In this document: positions 25,449-33,404 of the stretch, piece after piece
Layout of the letters: each line of letters begins with the position of its first letter
How positions within the stretch are numbered: position 1 is the first letter of the stretch
Notes under the pieces: generated by a model
What the model was told of the DNA's origin: nothing
What the model saw: the letters and a program-made list of their open reading frames with translations, nothing else
The model's database searches: none
Made by a program: the position numbers and the translations under genes
Source: Aliiglaciecola sp. CAU 1673
GTDB lineage: Bacteria; Pseudomonadota; Gammaproteobacteria; Enterobacterales; Alteromonadaceae
Assembly: GCF_029223185.1 (NCBI RefSeq)
Contig: NZ_JARHUG010000005.1
Location: 186,001-250,000, forward strand
Length of the DNA stretch: 64,000 nucleotides
Direction of reading: 5' to 3'

Positions 25449-26861
25449 TCACTTACCTTTCAGTGGGTTGGCAAGCAAAGGTATCCCCAACTCATCGACA
25501 GTTTGCTTCTCGATGAAGTGGGCAATATTTATTAGAGCAGCCCTTGAAACACTGCTAAATTGCCCGTGTGAACTATCCAGCTTCGATTCATGATTCATAA
25601 AATGATCGATTATGTCTGGAGGATACTTTGCGTTTTCCAGCTTCGTTCTTAGGAGATGCCGGTTCCAGTTCAGGGGCATGGGGTAGTAGTGAACAAAGAG
25701 TTCACGTAAACGCTGAAGGTCGTTATTGGCAGAGCTATTTCTTTCCCCCAAAAATGTAAACAAGTCAGCATTCCCGCTTAGTTTCGCCTTGATAACCTGG
25801 TATTGCTCGGGCTCTCTAAATCGAAGGTATCGACTCAGCACTTCCAGAAAATCTAAGTATTGCTTAAGTTGCGTTTGTCCTTTTGGGGGCAAGTATACAT
25901 GGCGTCTGGACGCATCCCCCTTGTCTTTTATTGCCACAAAACCGGTTGATAAGTCGAAGTTGGTGATTGGCCCGAAAAATTTGTTGGTAGGCCGCAGTCC
26001 AGTCAGCAGCATCAGTATTAACAAACAATAGGCACAAAAATAATCGTGTAGAAGGTCCAAGTGACGTGGCGCGCGCTTTGCGCGGCCAACAATTTTTGCC
26101 GTATCACGGTAAAAGTTGCTGACTTGAGTATCAATGGGAACGCGATTACTACCCCAAAATAGTTTCGCCTCTATCTCCGGCAAAGATGGTTCTTCTATCC
26201 CTGTTCCCTTGTATAAACATTGCCAATACTGCCGCAGCTTTTCGAGTAATACGTTGTTGCTCAGACGGGTATAGTAGATTCCGGCGTGATAACCGATAGG
26301 CTTTCCAGATATTGCTGCATAAACGACTTCAGATATACCAAACTGCACACACCAAACATGAAAATGATGTCGGATTCTGGCTAGCGATAACCTCGTGTTG
26401 TAGGACCTATTTATCTTCGAAAGGTACCTTTGTAGCGATTCTTCTGTTGGCTGACACTCCCTTTCCAACCTCCGCAATTTCTGCAAAGAGCCGGTAACTT
26501 CAATTGCTATCAACGTCGCTCCCTGGGAAAAAGAGTCATGCGTGAAAGAGCTTATTGTTGAGAGAGTTTTTTGGTTCTGAAGCTGCCAACTTGAGAAAAA
26601 AACTCCATGCCCTTGCAGCGGTAGTGCAGGGGAACTCCGCTTAAAATCAATTGCCGGATCAAGTAACTGTTCAATGCTTCGACCGGTCAAAAGTGAAGAT
26701 AAAAGTAGGGCATGTTCAGTTCTGGAAATATCTTCAGAGCAAACCTGTATTAACTTACAAATGTCGTATGTGGTCAGCAGTTCATAGTCACCATAAAGCC
26801 GTTTTTGTCTTCTGGCCATATGATGTTTACTGACAGATGTACGACCTTGTTCAGGGGACAA
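25449..26861 (-). CDS. Tyrosine recombinase-like protein lacking the nucleophile
   Basis: A 470-residue protein with recombinase features: Arg290 in LLTGLRPTN, H402-L-L-R405, and H424 in FMNHESK. In the place of the catalytic tyrosine there is Phe435 (HGQFSSVS), and no other tyrosine occurs after residue 413. It therefore seems unable to cleave DNA by itself and may serve as a structural partner of the 943-residue enzyme. The start is uncertain: a TTG at 26861 has an AGGG site, while the ATG at 26819 has none. It lies 25 bp after the small VKSEDK gene and 1 bp ahead of the large recombinase. Confidence 0.75.
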   Translation of the reverse strand: MSPEQGRTSVSKHHMARRQKRLYGDYELLTTYDICKLIQVCSEDISRTEHALLLSSLLTGRSIEQLLDPAIDFKRSSPALPLQGHGVFFSSWQLQNQKTLSTISSFTHDSFSQGATLIAIEVTGSLQKLRRLERECQPTEESLQRYLSKINRSYNTRLSLARIRHHFHVWCVQFGISEVVYAAISGKPIGYHAGIYYTRLSNNVLLEKLRQYWQCLYKGTGIEEPSLPEIEAKLFWGSNRVPIDTQVSNFYRDTAKIVGRAKRAPRHLDLLHDYFCAYCLLILMLLTGLRPTNKFFGPITNFDLSTGFVAIKDKGDASRRHVYLPPKGQTQLKQYLDFLEVLSRYLRFREPEQYQVIKAKLSGNADLFTFLGERNSSANNDLQRLRELFVHYYPMPLNWNRHLLRTKLENAKYPPDIIDHFMNHESKLDSSHGQFSSVSRAALINIAHFIEKQTVDELGIPLLANPLKGK

Positions 26862-26886
26862 TTTACCCTAATGCTCCATAAATTTT

Positions 26887-27414
26887 TCAGGCTTTCTGGG
26901 CTAGATTTTTAATGTGTGTTTCAACCTGAGACCGGGTTCTCTCTGTAAAGTGGCAGCACAAAGATCTAGCCGAACGCCCCTCAAGATCAGCCGAAAGTTT
27001 CTTGGCAAACTTCGTTGAGATTTTTTCGAAAAGTTCTTCAACATGCGCCAATACGGTAGTGTTGCTCAATGACAATGAGACCAATTGCGTGGCGTATCCC
27101 CATGCAATTCGGTCTACTGTTCCCATCGAAATATATCCAGGTATCTCACAGAGGATGGCATCAAATTGCTCCCGCTTTGTCCTTCTTTGGGGGAGCAATG
27201 GCAACCAATTAGCGAACACTTCGTAGCGAGACTTGTCTTCGCTCTTCACTACCATAGGCAGCACAAACGCCCCATCATCAATCAGATCGGTCAGGGTCAA
27301 TTTATCGAGTAGGAAGCGCAATTCCTGAGTGAAAAGGAATGCATCTCTTGCCTCTGAGGAGATAACAATATCCGCCGCATTGACGTTTATTATCCCCACC
27401 GGTTTCCATTCCAT
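26887..27414 (-). CDS. Hypothetical protein, VKSEDK family copy 2 (recombinase operon)
   Basis: A 175-residue protein from the ATG at 27414 (AGAGG site just upstream; the GTG two codons earlier overlaps the site). It contains VLPMVVKSEDK followed by a Tyr and a NW pair, then a long helical half with basic C-terminus. It is the first gene of the operon with the two recombinases, suggesting an accessory DNA-binding factor. The strand order before VKSEDK (helix LTLTDLIDDG, then the strand) resembles ParB-like N-terminal folds; not proven. Confidence 0.65.
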   Translation of the reverse strand: MEWKPVGIINVNAADIVISSEARDAFLFTQELRFLLDKLTLTDLIDDGAFVLPMVVKSEDKSRYEVFANWLPLLPQRRTKREQFDAILCEIPGYISMGTVDRIAWGYATQLVSLSLSNTTVLAHVEELFEKISTKFAKKLSADLEGRSARSLCCHFTERTRSQVETHIKNLAQKA

Positions 27415-27460
27415 ATTCACCTCTTGCGCACTTTACAACCGCCCTTAACTACCCAAAGAA

Positions 27461-27562
27461 TCACGCTTCTTTAGCGTCGCCACGCTCAGTTAATGTAGAT
27501 TTTTCTGCATTATTTTGTGACCATTTCTGTGACCATGCCAAAGTGAAAGTTGCTTGCTGGCG
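27461..27562 (-). pseudogene. Possible remnant of an integrase C-terminus
   Basis: A 33-codon open stretch without start ends with a TGA at 27461-27463 and contains WSQKWSQNNAEKS. Such polar WSQN-type tails are typical of the ends of tRNA-targeting phage integrases. The rest of the gene is absent, and only 97 bp separate it from the tRNA fragment. This could be a scar of an earlier integrase, or chance. Confidence 0.3.
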
Positions 27563-27659
27563 TTAACTGGCCTCATAACACAAAGACTATATGCTGTTGA
27601 TTTATCTATCAATATCATTTAACGACGAAATGAGTAAATTGAAAACTTTTAGAAGGGGC

Positions 27660-27706
27660 GCCCTCCGGAGGCCAAGTTATAGGTTCGATCCCTATCGAGA
27701 GCGCCA
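27660..27706 (+). mobile_element. Island attachment site: 3' half of tRNA-Arg(CCG)
   Basis: The segment starts in the anticodon stem, contains the anticodon loop CTCCGGA (anticodon CCG, arginine), the T arm ATAGG-TTCGATC-CCTAT and the acceptor strand ending in CCA at 27706. The 5' half of the tRNA is absent: anticodon-stem pairing is lost before position 29 (27660). This is what a tRNA-targeting integration leaves at the distal end. The intact tRNA should therefore lie at the left end of the island, outside the window, in the same orientation. Confidence 0.8.
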
Positions 27707-27960
27707 TTAAGACTAATCTATCCCCTGACTGTTAGGACTATTCCTGGCCCGTTTCTCTATCCAGAGATTTTGCCCATCTCACTCTCGAATCTAAGTTTAT
27801 CTTTTCCTTTTAGCAGCCCGTTACTGGCCGATGTGCAGCAATAGCTCTGCGCTGGGCATGGTATGTTGGCATATTCGCAAGTCATATGACCCGCGGCACT
27901 TCTTTTCATGACCCCAAGGCGGATAGCCTGATAACTGACATTACTATCCGGGGGAACATT
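27707..27960. other. Intergenic region at the chromosome side of the island end
   Basis: No gene is supported here. The CPBP protease frame extends back to an ATG at 27886, but a GGGGGAA ribosome-binding site places the start at 27961. I see no convincing promoter or terminator. Confidence 0.3.
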
Positions 27961-28710
27961 ATGAAAGATGCCGCTGATACGCGAAAACTTACCTATATTT
28001 ATTTGGCTGCTACCTTGCTGGCCATCACCCTAACCACCCAGTTAGGGTCGCTCTTTAATATTATCCCTATCGTTTTGTTGGGCGTGATCAGTCCGTTGTT
28101 GCTGGCCATTGCTTTTAGCTTTTACGAAGGTCGCTGGGCGGCAGTAAAGTCCTTTTTGGGTCATCCTCAAGGTTTCCAGTTTAATGTGCTGGCGTTTTGC
28201 CTGGCGCTGTTTTTACCCTTTGCCTTAATGATATTCAGTATCGCCCTGGATACCGGAAAATGGGTATTGCCAGCGTTTTCCATCATGCCGGGGAAACTGC
28301 CTATTTTATTGATATTAATGACGGGCGAGGAATATGGCTGGCGTCGGTATGCTTTTGCACGCTTGTCATCCCACTATAGTTTTATGATGTCGGCACTGTT
28401 AGTGTCTGTTATATGGCTTTTCTGGCACTATCCAGGCCATCTTGTTGGCATGGGAACGCCCGATGAACTGTCATTTGGCTTGTTTGCCTTGATGTTAGTC
28501 CCCGCCAGTTTGTTGATAGCCTACCTTTATCATTGGACCAAAAATGTCTACCTGGTTATTTTGGCTCATGTGTCTTCTAATATGGCCTTTAATACCTTGC
28601 CCTTTCTGCCAGAGATCACCGGCAATAACACCGCTTTTCTTATCTACAGCGGACTATTATGGTTACTGGCATTACCCTTATTGTTGAATAAAAAGCTTTG
28701 GTGTAGATGA
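27961..28710 (+). CDS. CPBP-family intramembrane glutamic endopeptidase
   Basis: A 249-residue integral membrane protein with about eight hydrophobic helices. The CPBP/Abi motifs are present: EEYGWRRYAF (EExxxR), a FWHYPGH segment, and HVSSN. The catalytic glutamate and histidines are therefore kept. The start is chosen at the ATG preceded by GGGGGAA. It is one base from the sensor kinase gene that follows, so the three genes form an operon; the protease may process a membrane signal for the kinase or serve in peptide processing. The substrate is unknown. Confidence 0.82.
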   Translation: MKDAADTRKLTYIYLAATLLAITLTTQLGSLFNIIPIVLLGVISPLLLAIAFSFYEGRWAAVKSFLGHPQGFQFNVLAFCLALFLPFALMIFSIALDTGKWVLPAFSIMPGKLPILLILMTGEEYGWRRYAFARLSSHYSFMMSALLVSVIWLFWHYPGHLVGMGTPDELSFGLFALMLVPASLLIAYLYHWTKNVYLVILAHVSSNMAFNTLPFLPEITGNNTAFLIYSGLLWLLALPLLLNKKLWCR

Positions 28711-28711
28711 T

Positions 28712-29872
28712 ATGACGGACGCTTTGCCTGTTGTTTCCCGCTGGGTGAAGCTTTGCATCCTTGGCTTAATCCTTGGCGGCGGATATTTTGTCGCCATGGG
28801 GCTCAAAGGGAGCGGCCAGTGGTGGCTGGCAACAACCTGGTTGTTGTTAACCTTGCTCAGTACACTGATGACAGGCTCCTATGTCAGTAAGGGCCATCAA
28901 GCAATATGGGCATTGCTTCTTGTGCTTGTCACCTTAATGACGGTCCAGATTCATCAGCATCTGACCATGCTTTATCTGGTGGTGTGTTTACTGGCGATTG
29001 AAACCCAGCCAAAACCGACAGCCATGTTTTGGGTTAGCCTAAGCATAGCGAGTGTGTTTGGCACCGAATTGTTTTATTCACCTTCGCCTTCAAGTGTTCA
29101 GGATGCCATCGTCAACGGTTTACTGGTGTTGTTTATCAGTGGTTTTGCTTTTCTGAGGAGCGAGGCGGAACAGGGTAGACAAAAGAACCGTCAGTTGCTG
29201 GATGAATTGGAAGATAAAAACCTGCAACTGGCATCCTTTATTGCCGAGCATGAGCGGCAATCTAGGCTGCAAGAAAGACAACATTTATCTCGTGAATTAC
29301 ATGACACTTTGGGTCACAGACTGACCACGTCTATTGTGCAACTTGAAGCCGCCGAAAAATACCTGGATCTCGAACCACAAAGAGTAAAGAGCATTCTGCC
29401 GACTGTGCGAAGTGTTCTAAAAGACGGCTTGGCTGAAACCCGCAATATCGTGCGCCTACTGGACCAGGATAAATTCGGTAGGCAGTCACTTGAGGACCTA
29501 GTCAGGCCGATGGTCAGTGCGTTTAAATCGGCCACAGGCCTGACTATTGATTTGCAACTCACTTGCGACAGCTCATGCATGTCCGATCAACGCAAAGTCC
29601 ATGTGCTTCGTATAGTGCAAGAGGCGATGACCAATATTAGCCGTCACGCCAATGCCACTTCGGCTAACATCAACATTAGCTCTGTCAAAGCCGGGAGCGC
29701 CATCGAGGTTTTGGTGGAAGACAATGGTGTGCGTCTAGATAATTTCCAGGGGCAACCTTTACCCTGCGTGAAATCCATCGAAAGTCGGGTCGCTGAACTG
29801 AATGGTGAACTGACTTTTACCCGGGAAGACGGCGTCACCAGGCTTAGAGTCTTAGTCCCAGCGGGGATATGA
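28712..29872 (+). CDS. DesK/NarX-type sensor histidine kinase
   Basis: A 386-residue kinase with four to five N-terminal membrane helices (residues about 10-150) and no large periplasmic loop, a coiled coil, a HisKA_3 domain with the phosphorylated His in SRELHDTLGHRLT (about residue 196), and a HATPase domain with EAMTNISRHA and VEDNGV. The extra-membrane sensing part is nearly absent, suggesting membrane-state sensing. It pairs with the response regulator 10 nt downstream. Confidence 0.88.
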   Translation: MTDALPVVSRWVKLCILGLILGGGYFVAMGLKGSGQWWLATTWLLLTLLSTLMTGSYVSKGHQAIWALLLVLVTLMTVQIHQHLTMLYLVVCLLAIETQPKPTAMFWVSLSIASVFGTELFYSPSPSSVQDAIVNGLLVLFISGFAFLRSEAEQGRQKNRQLLDELEDKNLQLASFIAEHERQSRLQERQHLSRELHDTLGHRLTTSIVQLEAAEKYLDLEPQRVKSILPTVRSVLKDGLAETRNIVRLLDQDKFGRQSLEDLVRPMVSAFKSATGLTIDLQLTCDSSCMSDQRKVHVLRIVQEAMTNISRHANATSANINISSVKAGSAIEVLVEDNGVRLDNFQGQPLPCVKSIESRVAELNGELTFTREDGVTRLRVLVPAGI

Positions 29873-29882
29873 GGAAAAGAGA

Positions 29883-30527
29883 GTGTCAATTAAGGTGATG
29901 TTGGTGGATGACCAGCAATTGATGCGTGATGGCATTAAAATGTTGCTGGATCTGGAGACGGATATTGAGCTGATTGCAGAGGCTGGTGATGGGCATGAAG
30001 CAGTCAGACTCTACCAGGAGTGCGCACCCGATGTGGTATTGATGGATATTGAGATGCCAGGCATGAATGGGATTGATGCGACACGCCAGATTAAGACCCT
30101 GGATGCGGGCGCGAAGGTGATGGTATTGACTACCTTTGGCCAGCAGGAATATCTCAGCAATGCCCTATTGGCCGGTGCCCAGGGCTTTTTGTTAAAGGCC
30201 GTATCGGCAGAAGAGTTGTCACAGTCAATTCGCAAAATCAGTCAGGGAAAGGCCGTTTTGGATAGCCAGTCGACTGAAATGCTGATGGAGAGCTATCGGG
30301 CCTTGTCTGAGAACAATGAAACCAATGTGAAGCCGTTTCTGACAGTCAGGGAAGAGCAAATTCTGAAACTATTGGCGAAGAATACAAGTAATCGCGATAT
30401 TGCCGATAAACTGGCACTAGCCAAGGGCACAGTAAAGAATTACGTTACACAAATCCTGGAAAAACTGCAGGCGCCGGATCGTTATCAGGCTGTGCGCGTC
30501 GCCAAAGAACAGAAGCTGATCGATTAA
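29883..30527 (+). CDS. NarL/FixJ-type response regulator
   Basis: A 214-residue regulator with a receiver domain (acidic DD at 10-11, phosphorylated Asp in DVVLMDIEMPG, Lys in FLLKAVS) and a C-terminal LuxR-type HTH (LTVREEQILKLLAKNTSNRDIADKL). The GTG start has an AGGAAAAG site. It is presumably phosphorylated by the adjacent kinase and probably controls the operon and unknown targets. Confidence 0.9.
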   Translation: MSIKVMLVDDQQLMRDGIKMLLDLETDIELIAEAGDGHEAVRLYQECAPDVVLMDIEMPGMNGIDATRQIKTLDAGAKVMVLTTFGQQEYLSNALLAGAQGFLLKAVSAEELSQSIRKISQGKAVLDSQSTEMLMESYRALSENNETNVKPFLTVREEQILKLLAKNTSNRDIADKLALAKGTVKNYVTQILEKLQAPDRYQAVRVAKEQKLID

Positions 30528-30755
30528 GTATGGTTTCGGCGCTTCCTAATCAAAACAACAGATTAGCACAGTATTCAAAGGGCTTTTACGCCTGATGGGT
30601 TTTTCCGAGAAAAGCGAGAACACATTTTCAGCTTCAGCATTGCCATCATAGTGACCTTTACCCTGGAACTAACATAAAGTCTTAATTTGTTCTGCAACAG
30701 TGGCCTGAGCCCTACTGCCTTGTAGGGGAACTACCCGATTCATTGTCTTCAACAT

Positions 30756-30785
30756 AAAAAAACCCGCATCAGCGGGCTTTTCTTA
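30756..30785. terminator. Bidirectional intrinsic terminator
   Basis: CCCGC-ATCA-GCGGG at 30763-30776, with an A-run on the left and a T-rich run on the right, lies between two convergent genes and would work in both directions. The preceding 230 bp contain no gene. Confidence 0.8.
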
Positions 30786-30824
30786 GTCTTTTGGCGGCTG
30801 CCGACTATGGTAAAGCTAATTCAG

Positions 30825-31970
30825 TTACCTTGGCGCCTCAGCCACGATCGGCTGCATCTGACTGTCGTAACGCTTGCGTTCTGCCTGACCATTTTGCTGG
30901 TAGCTGAATTCAAGGGCTGCCGCCCCACCAAGCATGGGACTTTCCTGAAGTTGTCCGTTTTGCCCAAGTGATTTCAGCCAGGCAAAGGCCGTCCCAGTGG
31001 GGTTATACTGAAAATTCAAATGACTGAGCAATTCGCCCTGCTCGTTATAGGTCTTGTGATCGGTCTGGTTACCGTGGCTATCATAGCTCATGGCATGCTC
31101 ATAAACGCCCCAGCTGAAGGTTACTTGCTTACCATGGCGGTCGAAACCGCGAAGACCAATCTTGTTGCCTCTGGCGTCATACAGGTGCTCACCCAAATGC
31201 ACCATTGGGTCATTTCCCTCCACCGGATTACCGTCTTTGTCATACACCTGCCAGCGGATAAAGTTGCCAGCCAAATCATAGGTAATGCGGTCGATACCTG
31301 CTCCGCTGTCATTGTTGGTAGGCTGGCCATTGATCCCAAGATTACGCATAAAAGCCAGCTTGCCGTCCTTGTCGTACTCCAACTCTATCTCATGGAATTG
31401 AAAGTCCGGTCGAATAGTCTTTTGCTCACCATCCAGGCCAAAGCGCTTCTCTCTAATCAGGCGATCACCGGCTACCTGCCACTCGTATCTGTGCACGCCC
31501 CACTCGCTTTCACTGGGCTTGCCGTCTTTGTCAAAAAACGCCAAAGCAGTGCGTTGCCCTTCTTGGTTGAGTTTGTATTCAGCCCGGAAAACCTTACCAT
31601 GGGTTTCGATTTGGTTACCGTTGGCATCAAAGTAAGTATGTACTTCCTTACCTGGTGAATAGGCGATCTTGACCATAGGCGCAAACCAGATAAAGCTGTC
31701 CCATACCTGATTGTTGCGGATCAACTTATCGCCCAATTGATAGGCAATCTGCGTCACCCGACCTTTGTCGTCGTACTGAAATTCGTAATGGGCAACGTTA
31801 GGGTTGTTAGTCTCCGCCATGGCATGAATTCCACGATAGCTGGCGTAGGGGGTTTCTCTAAACATCAGATGGCCAAAATATTGCTCCTTGGCCATGACAC
31901 CGATACTAATTAGCGTACTTGATAGCAATCCAGCGGCTAGTAGGCTTTTTCTGATAAAATGTCTGTTCAT
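30825..31970 (-). CDS. Secreted YD-repeat-like protein
   Basis: A 381-residue exported protein from the ATG at 31970 (GGAGAGC site). Residues 1-27 form a signal peptide (hydrophobic LLAAGLLSSTLISIGVM, then AKE). The mature part has repeated segments such as YEFQYDDKGRVTQIAY, HTYFDANGNQIE, YDLAGNFIRWQVYDKDGNP and DSHGNQTDHKTY, each built on a Y/F-D-x-x-G-N/R unit, like the YD/RHS repeats that form beta shells. No toxin domain is attached. It is probably periplasmic or outer-membrane associated, role unknown. Confidence 0.75.
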   Translation of the reverse strand: MNRHFIRKSLLAAGLLSSTLISIGVMAKEQYFGHLMFRETPYASYRGIHAMAETNNPNVAHYEFQYDDKGRVTQIAYQLGDKLIRNNQVWDSFIWFAPMVKIAYSPGKEVHTYFDANGNQIETHGKVFRAEYKLNQEGQRTALAFFDKDGKPSESEWGVHRYEWQVAGDRLIREKRFGLDGEQKTIRPDFQFHEIELEYDKDGKLAFMRNLGINGQPTNNDSGAGIDRITYDLAGNFIRWQVYDKDGNPVEGNDPMVHLGEHLYDARGNKIGLRGFDRHGKQVTFSWGVYEHAMSYDSHGNQTDHKTYNEQGELLSHLNFQYNPTGTAFAWLKSLGQNGQLQESPMLGGAAALEFSYQQNGQAERKRYDSQMQPIVAEAPR

Positions 31971-32156
31971 TCTGCTCTCCGGCATTGTTACAAAAGCAGC
32001 TCCAGACTATTTCCGTGCTTGACGGCGTTTGTAAATATGGGTGGAGAATTACGGCTACGAGCACCAGCAACAAGAATATGGGTAAATCTTTATGGAGTTT
32101 TACAGGTTGATGCAGCTACTGCCTTATAAGGCCACAAACACTGTTGGACATTTTTG

Positions 32157-33338
32157 ATGAATCAGACTCTGCTGGGCGTTATCTATCTGATCGCTTTTAG
32201 CCACGCGGCGATGCTGGCATTCGTGCTTTGGCGACGCACCCAAGCCAGCGAGCCAGGCCGTGTATTGTCATTGGTGATGATGGTGGTGGCCTATAAACTA
32301 TTTGAAGCGGGCATGCTGTATACCGGACTTTACCACGCAGTGCCGCATCTGCTGGATTTGCTGCCTGGCGAAGTGCTGTTGATTGGTCCACTGATTTATT
32401 TTTATGCCCTTCAATGCGGCGGCAATCAAACCCAAGCTCGGCTACCCCGATGGCTGCACTTTTCTCCGGCTATGGCCTTATGGCTCTATCAGCTACCTGG
32501 CATATTTCGCAATGCAGAAGCAAAAGTTGCAATGTGGGATGGCGTTCTGGACTCTTCTGGCACGGTCAGCCTGCCTTGGATGATTGTGGGCCTGTTATTT
32601 CTGATCAAAATTCACCTTGCCAGTTATCTTTGGGCCAGTTGGTGCGAGCTCAAAACCTTACGTCAGGCTGCGCAGCAGTTGCGAGCCGATGCCACCCCCA
32701 TATTCACCACCCAACTTGCAATGTTGGTAATGACGTTTCTAGGTCTGGAAGTGCTGTGGGTAGTACTGTTCTGTGCCCAACAGTTTTTTGCTGTGGGCAC
32801 TTTAGCCATGGTCAGTGATATCTGGCTTTTGTTGTTGTCCTTGGTGTTACTGACACTTGGGTATATTGCTTTGCAACACCCTCACTTTGTATTCACCCGT
32901 GAAGAGCGAGTGCTGTTGCAGTCGCAGAAACAGCAAAGCAATCAATCTGACTCCAATATTAAATACTTCCATTCCAGCTTATCAGAAACGGCCGCAAACG
33001 AAATTGCCAAGCAAATTGAAAATTGTCTGGGGGAACATAAATTGTATCTTAATGACAAGCTTACCCTGAGTGATTTGGCAGCTGTGCTGGAGCTGAGAAG
33101 TCACATCTTGTCGCAGGTAATAAACCAACAGATGCATTCCAATTTCTACAAACTCATCAATGGCTATCGAGTGCAACATGCCATCGGCTTAATAGAAGAC
33201 AAAAAATTGAGTTGGTCATTGGAACGTATTGCTTTGGAATCAGGTTTCAGTAACCGCGTAACCTTTAGCAAAGCGTTTAAGGAAATCACCGGCGGCACTG
33301 CATCGGATTATAAGAAGCAGGTGCGGGAGGCAAGCTAA
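32157..33338 (+). CDS. Membrane-bound AraC-family regulator
   Basis: A 393-residue protein with about seven N-terminal membrane helices (to residue about 240) and a C-terminal AraC-type DNA-binding domain with two HTH motifs (LSDLAAVLELRSHILSQVIN and the ERIALESGFSNRVTFSKAFKE signature). Such membrane AraC proteins are common in marine gammaproteobacteria and Bacteroidetes. The ATG at 32157 is preferred over the TTG before it. It is divergent from the YD-repeat gene and may control it. Confidence 0.85.
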   Translation: MNQTLLGVIYLIAFSHAAMLAFVLWRRTQASEPGRVLSLVMMVVAYKLFEAGMLYTGLYHAVPHLLDLLPGEVLLIGPLIYFYALQCGGNQTQARLPRWLHFSPAMALWLYQLPGIFRNAEAKVAMWDGVLDSSGTVSLPWMIVGLLFLIKIHLASYLWASWCELKTLRQAAQQLRADATPIFTTQLAMLVMTFLGLEVLWVVLFCAQQFFAVGTLAMVSDIWLLLLSLVLLTLGYIALQHPHFVFTREERVLLQSQKQQSNQSDSNIKYFHSSLSETAANEIAKQIENCLGEHKLYLNDKLTLSDLAAVLELRSHILSQVINQQMHSNFYKLINGYRVQHAIGLIEDKKLSWSLERIALESGFSNRVTFSKAFKEITGGTASDYKKQVREAS

Positions 33339-33360
33339 TTTATAGCGAACCAGCCCGATA

Positions 33361-33395
33361 TTGGCTGCCTTTCCCACTATTGAGAAGGCAGCCAA
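33361..33395. terminator. Convergent-gene terminator hairpin
   Basis: TTGGCTGCCTT (33361-33371) pairs with AAGGCAGCCAA (33385-33395) around a 13-nt loop, between the converging AraC gene and DASS transporter gene. A T-rich run follows on the plus side; on the minus side the T-run is weak. Confidence 0.6.
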
Positions 33396-33404
33396 ATCCT
33401 TATT

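Noticed and set aside
1-27706. CRISPR array or cas genes
   Set aside because: No set of regularly spaced direct repeats with unique spacers was seen on reading, and no Cas-like proteins are encoded.
27660-27706. A complete tRNA-Arg gene
   Set aside because: The D arm, 5' acceptor strand and the outer anticodon-stem pairs are missing, so it cannot fold into a tRNA.
31020-31658. 212-codon plus-strand ORF opposite the YD-repeat gene
   Set aside because: Antisense shadow; the minus-strand frame has a signal peptide and clear repeats.
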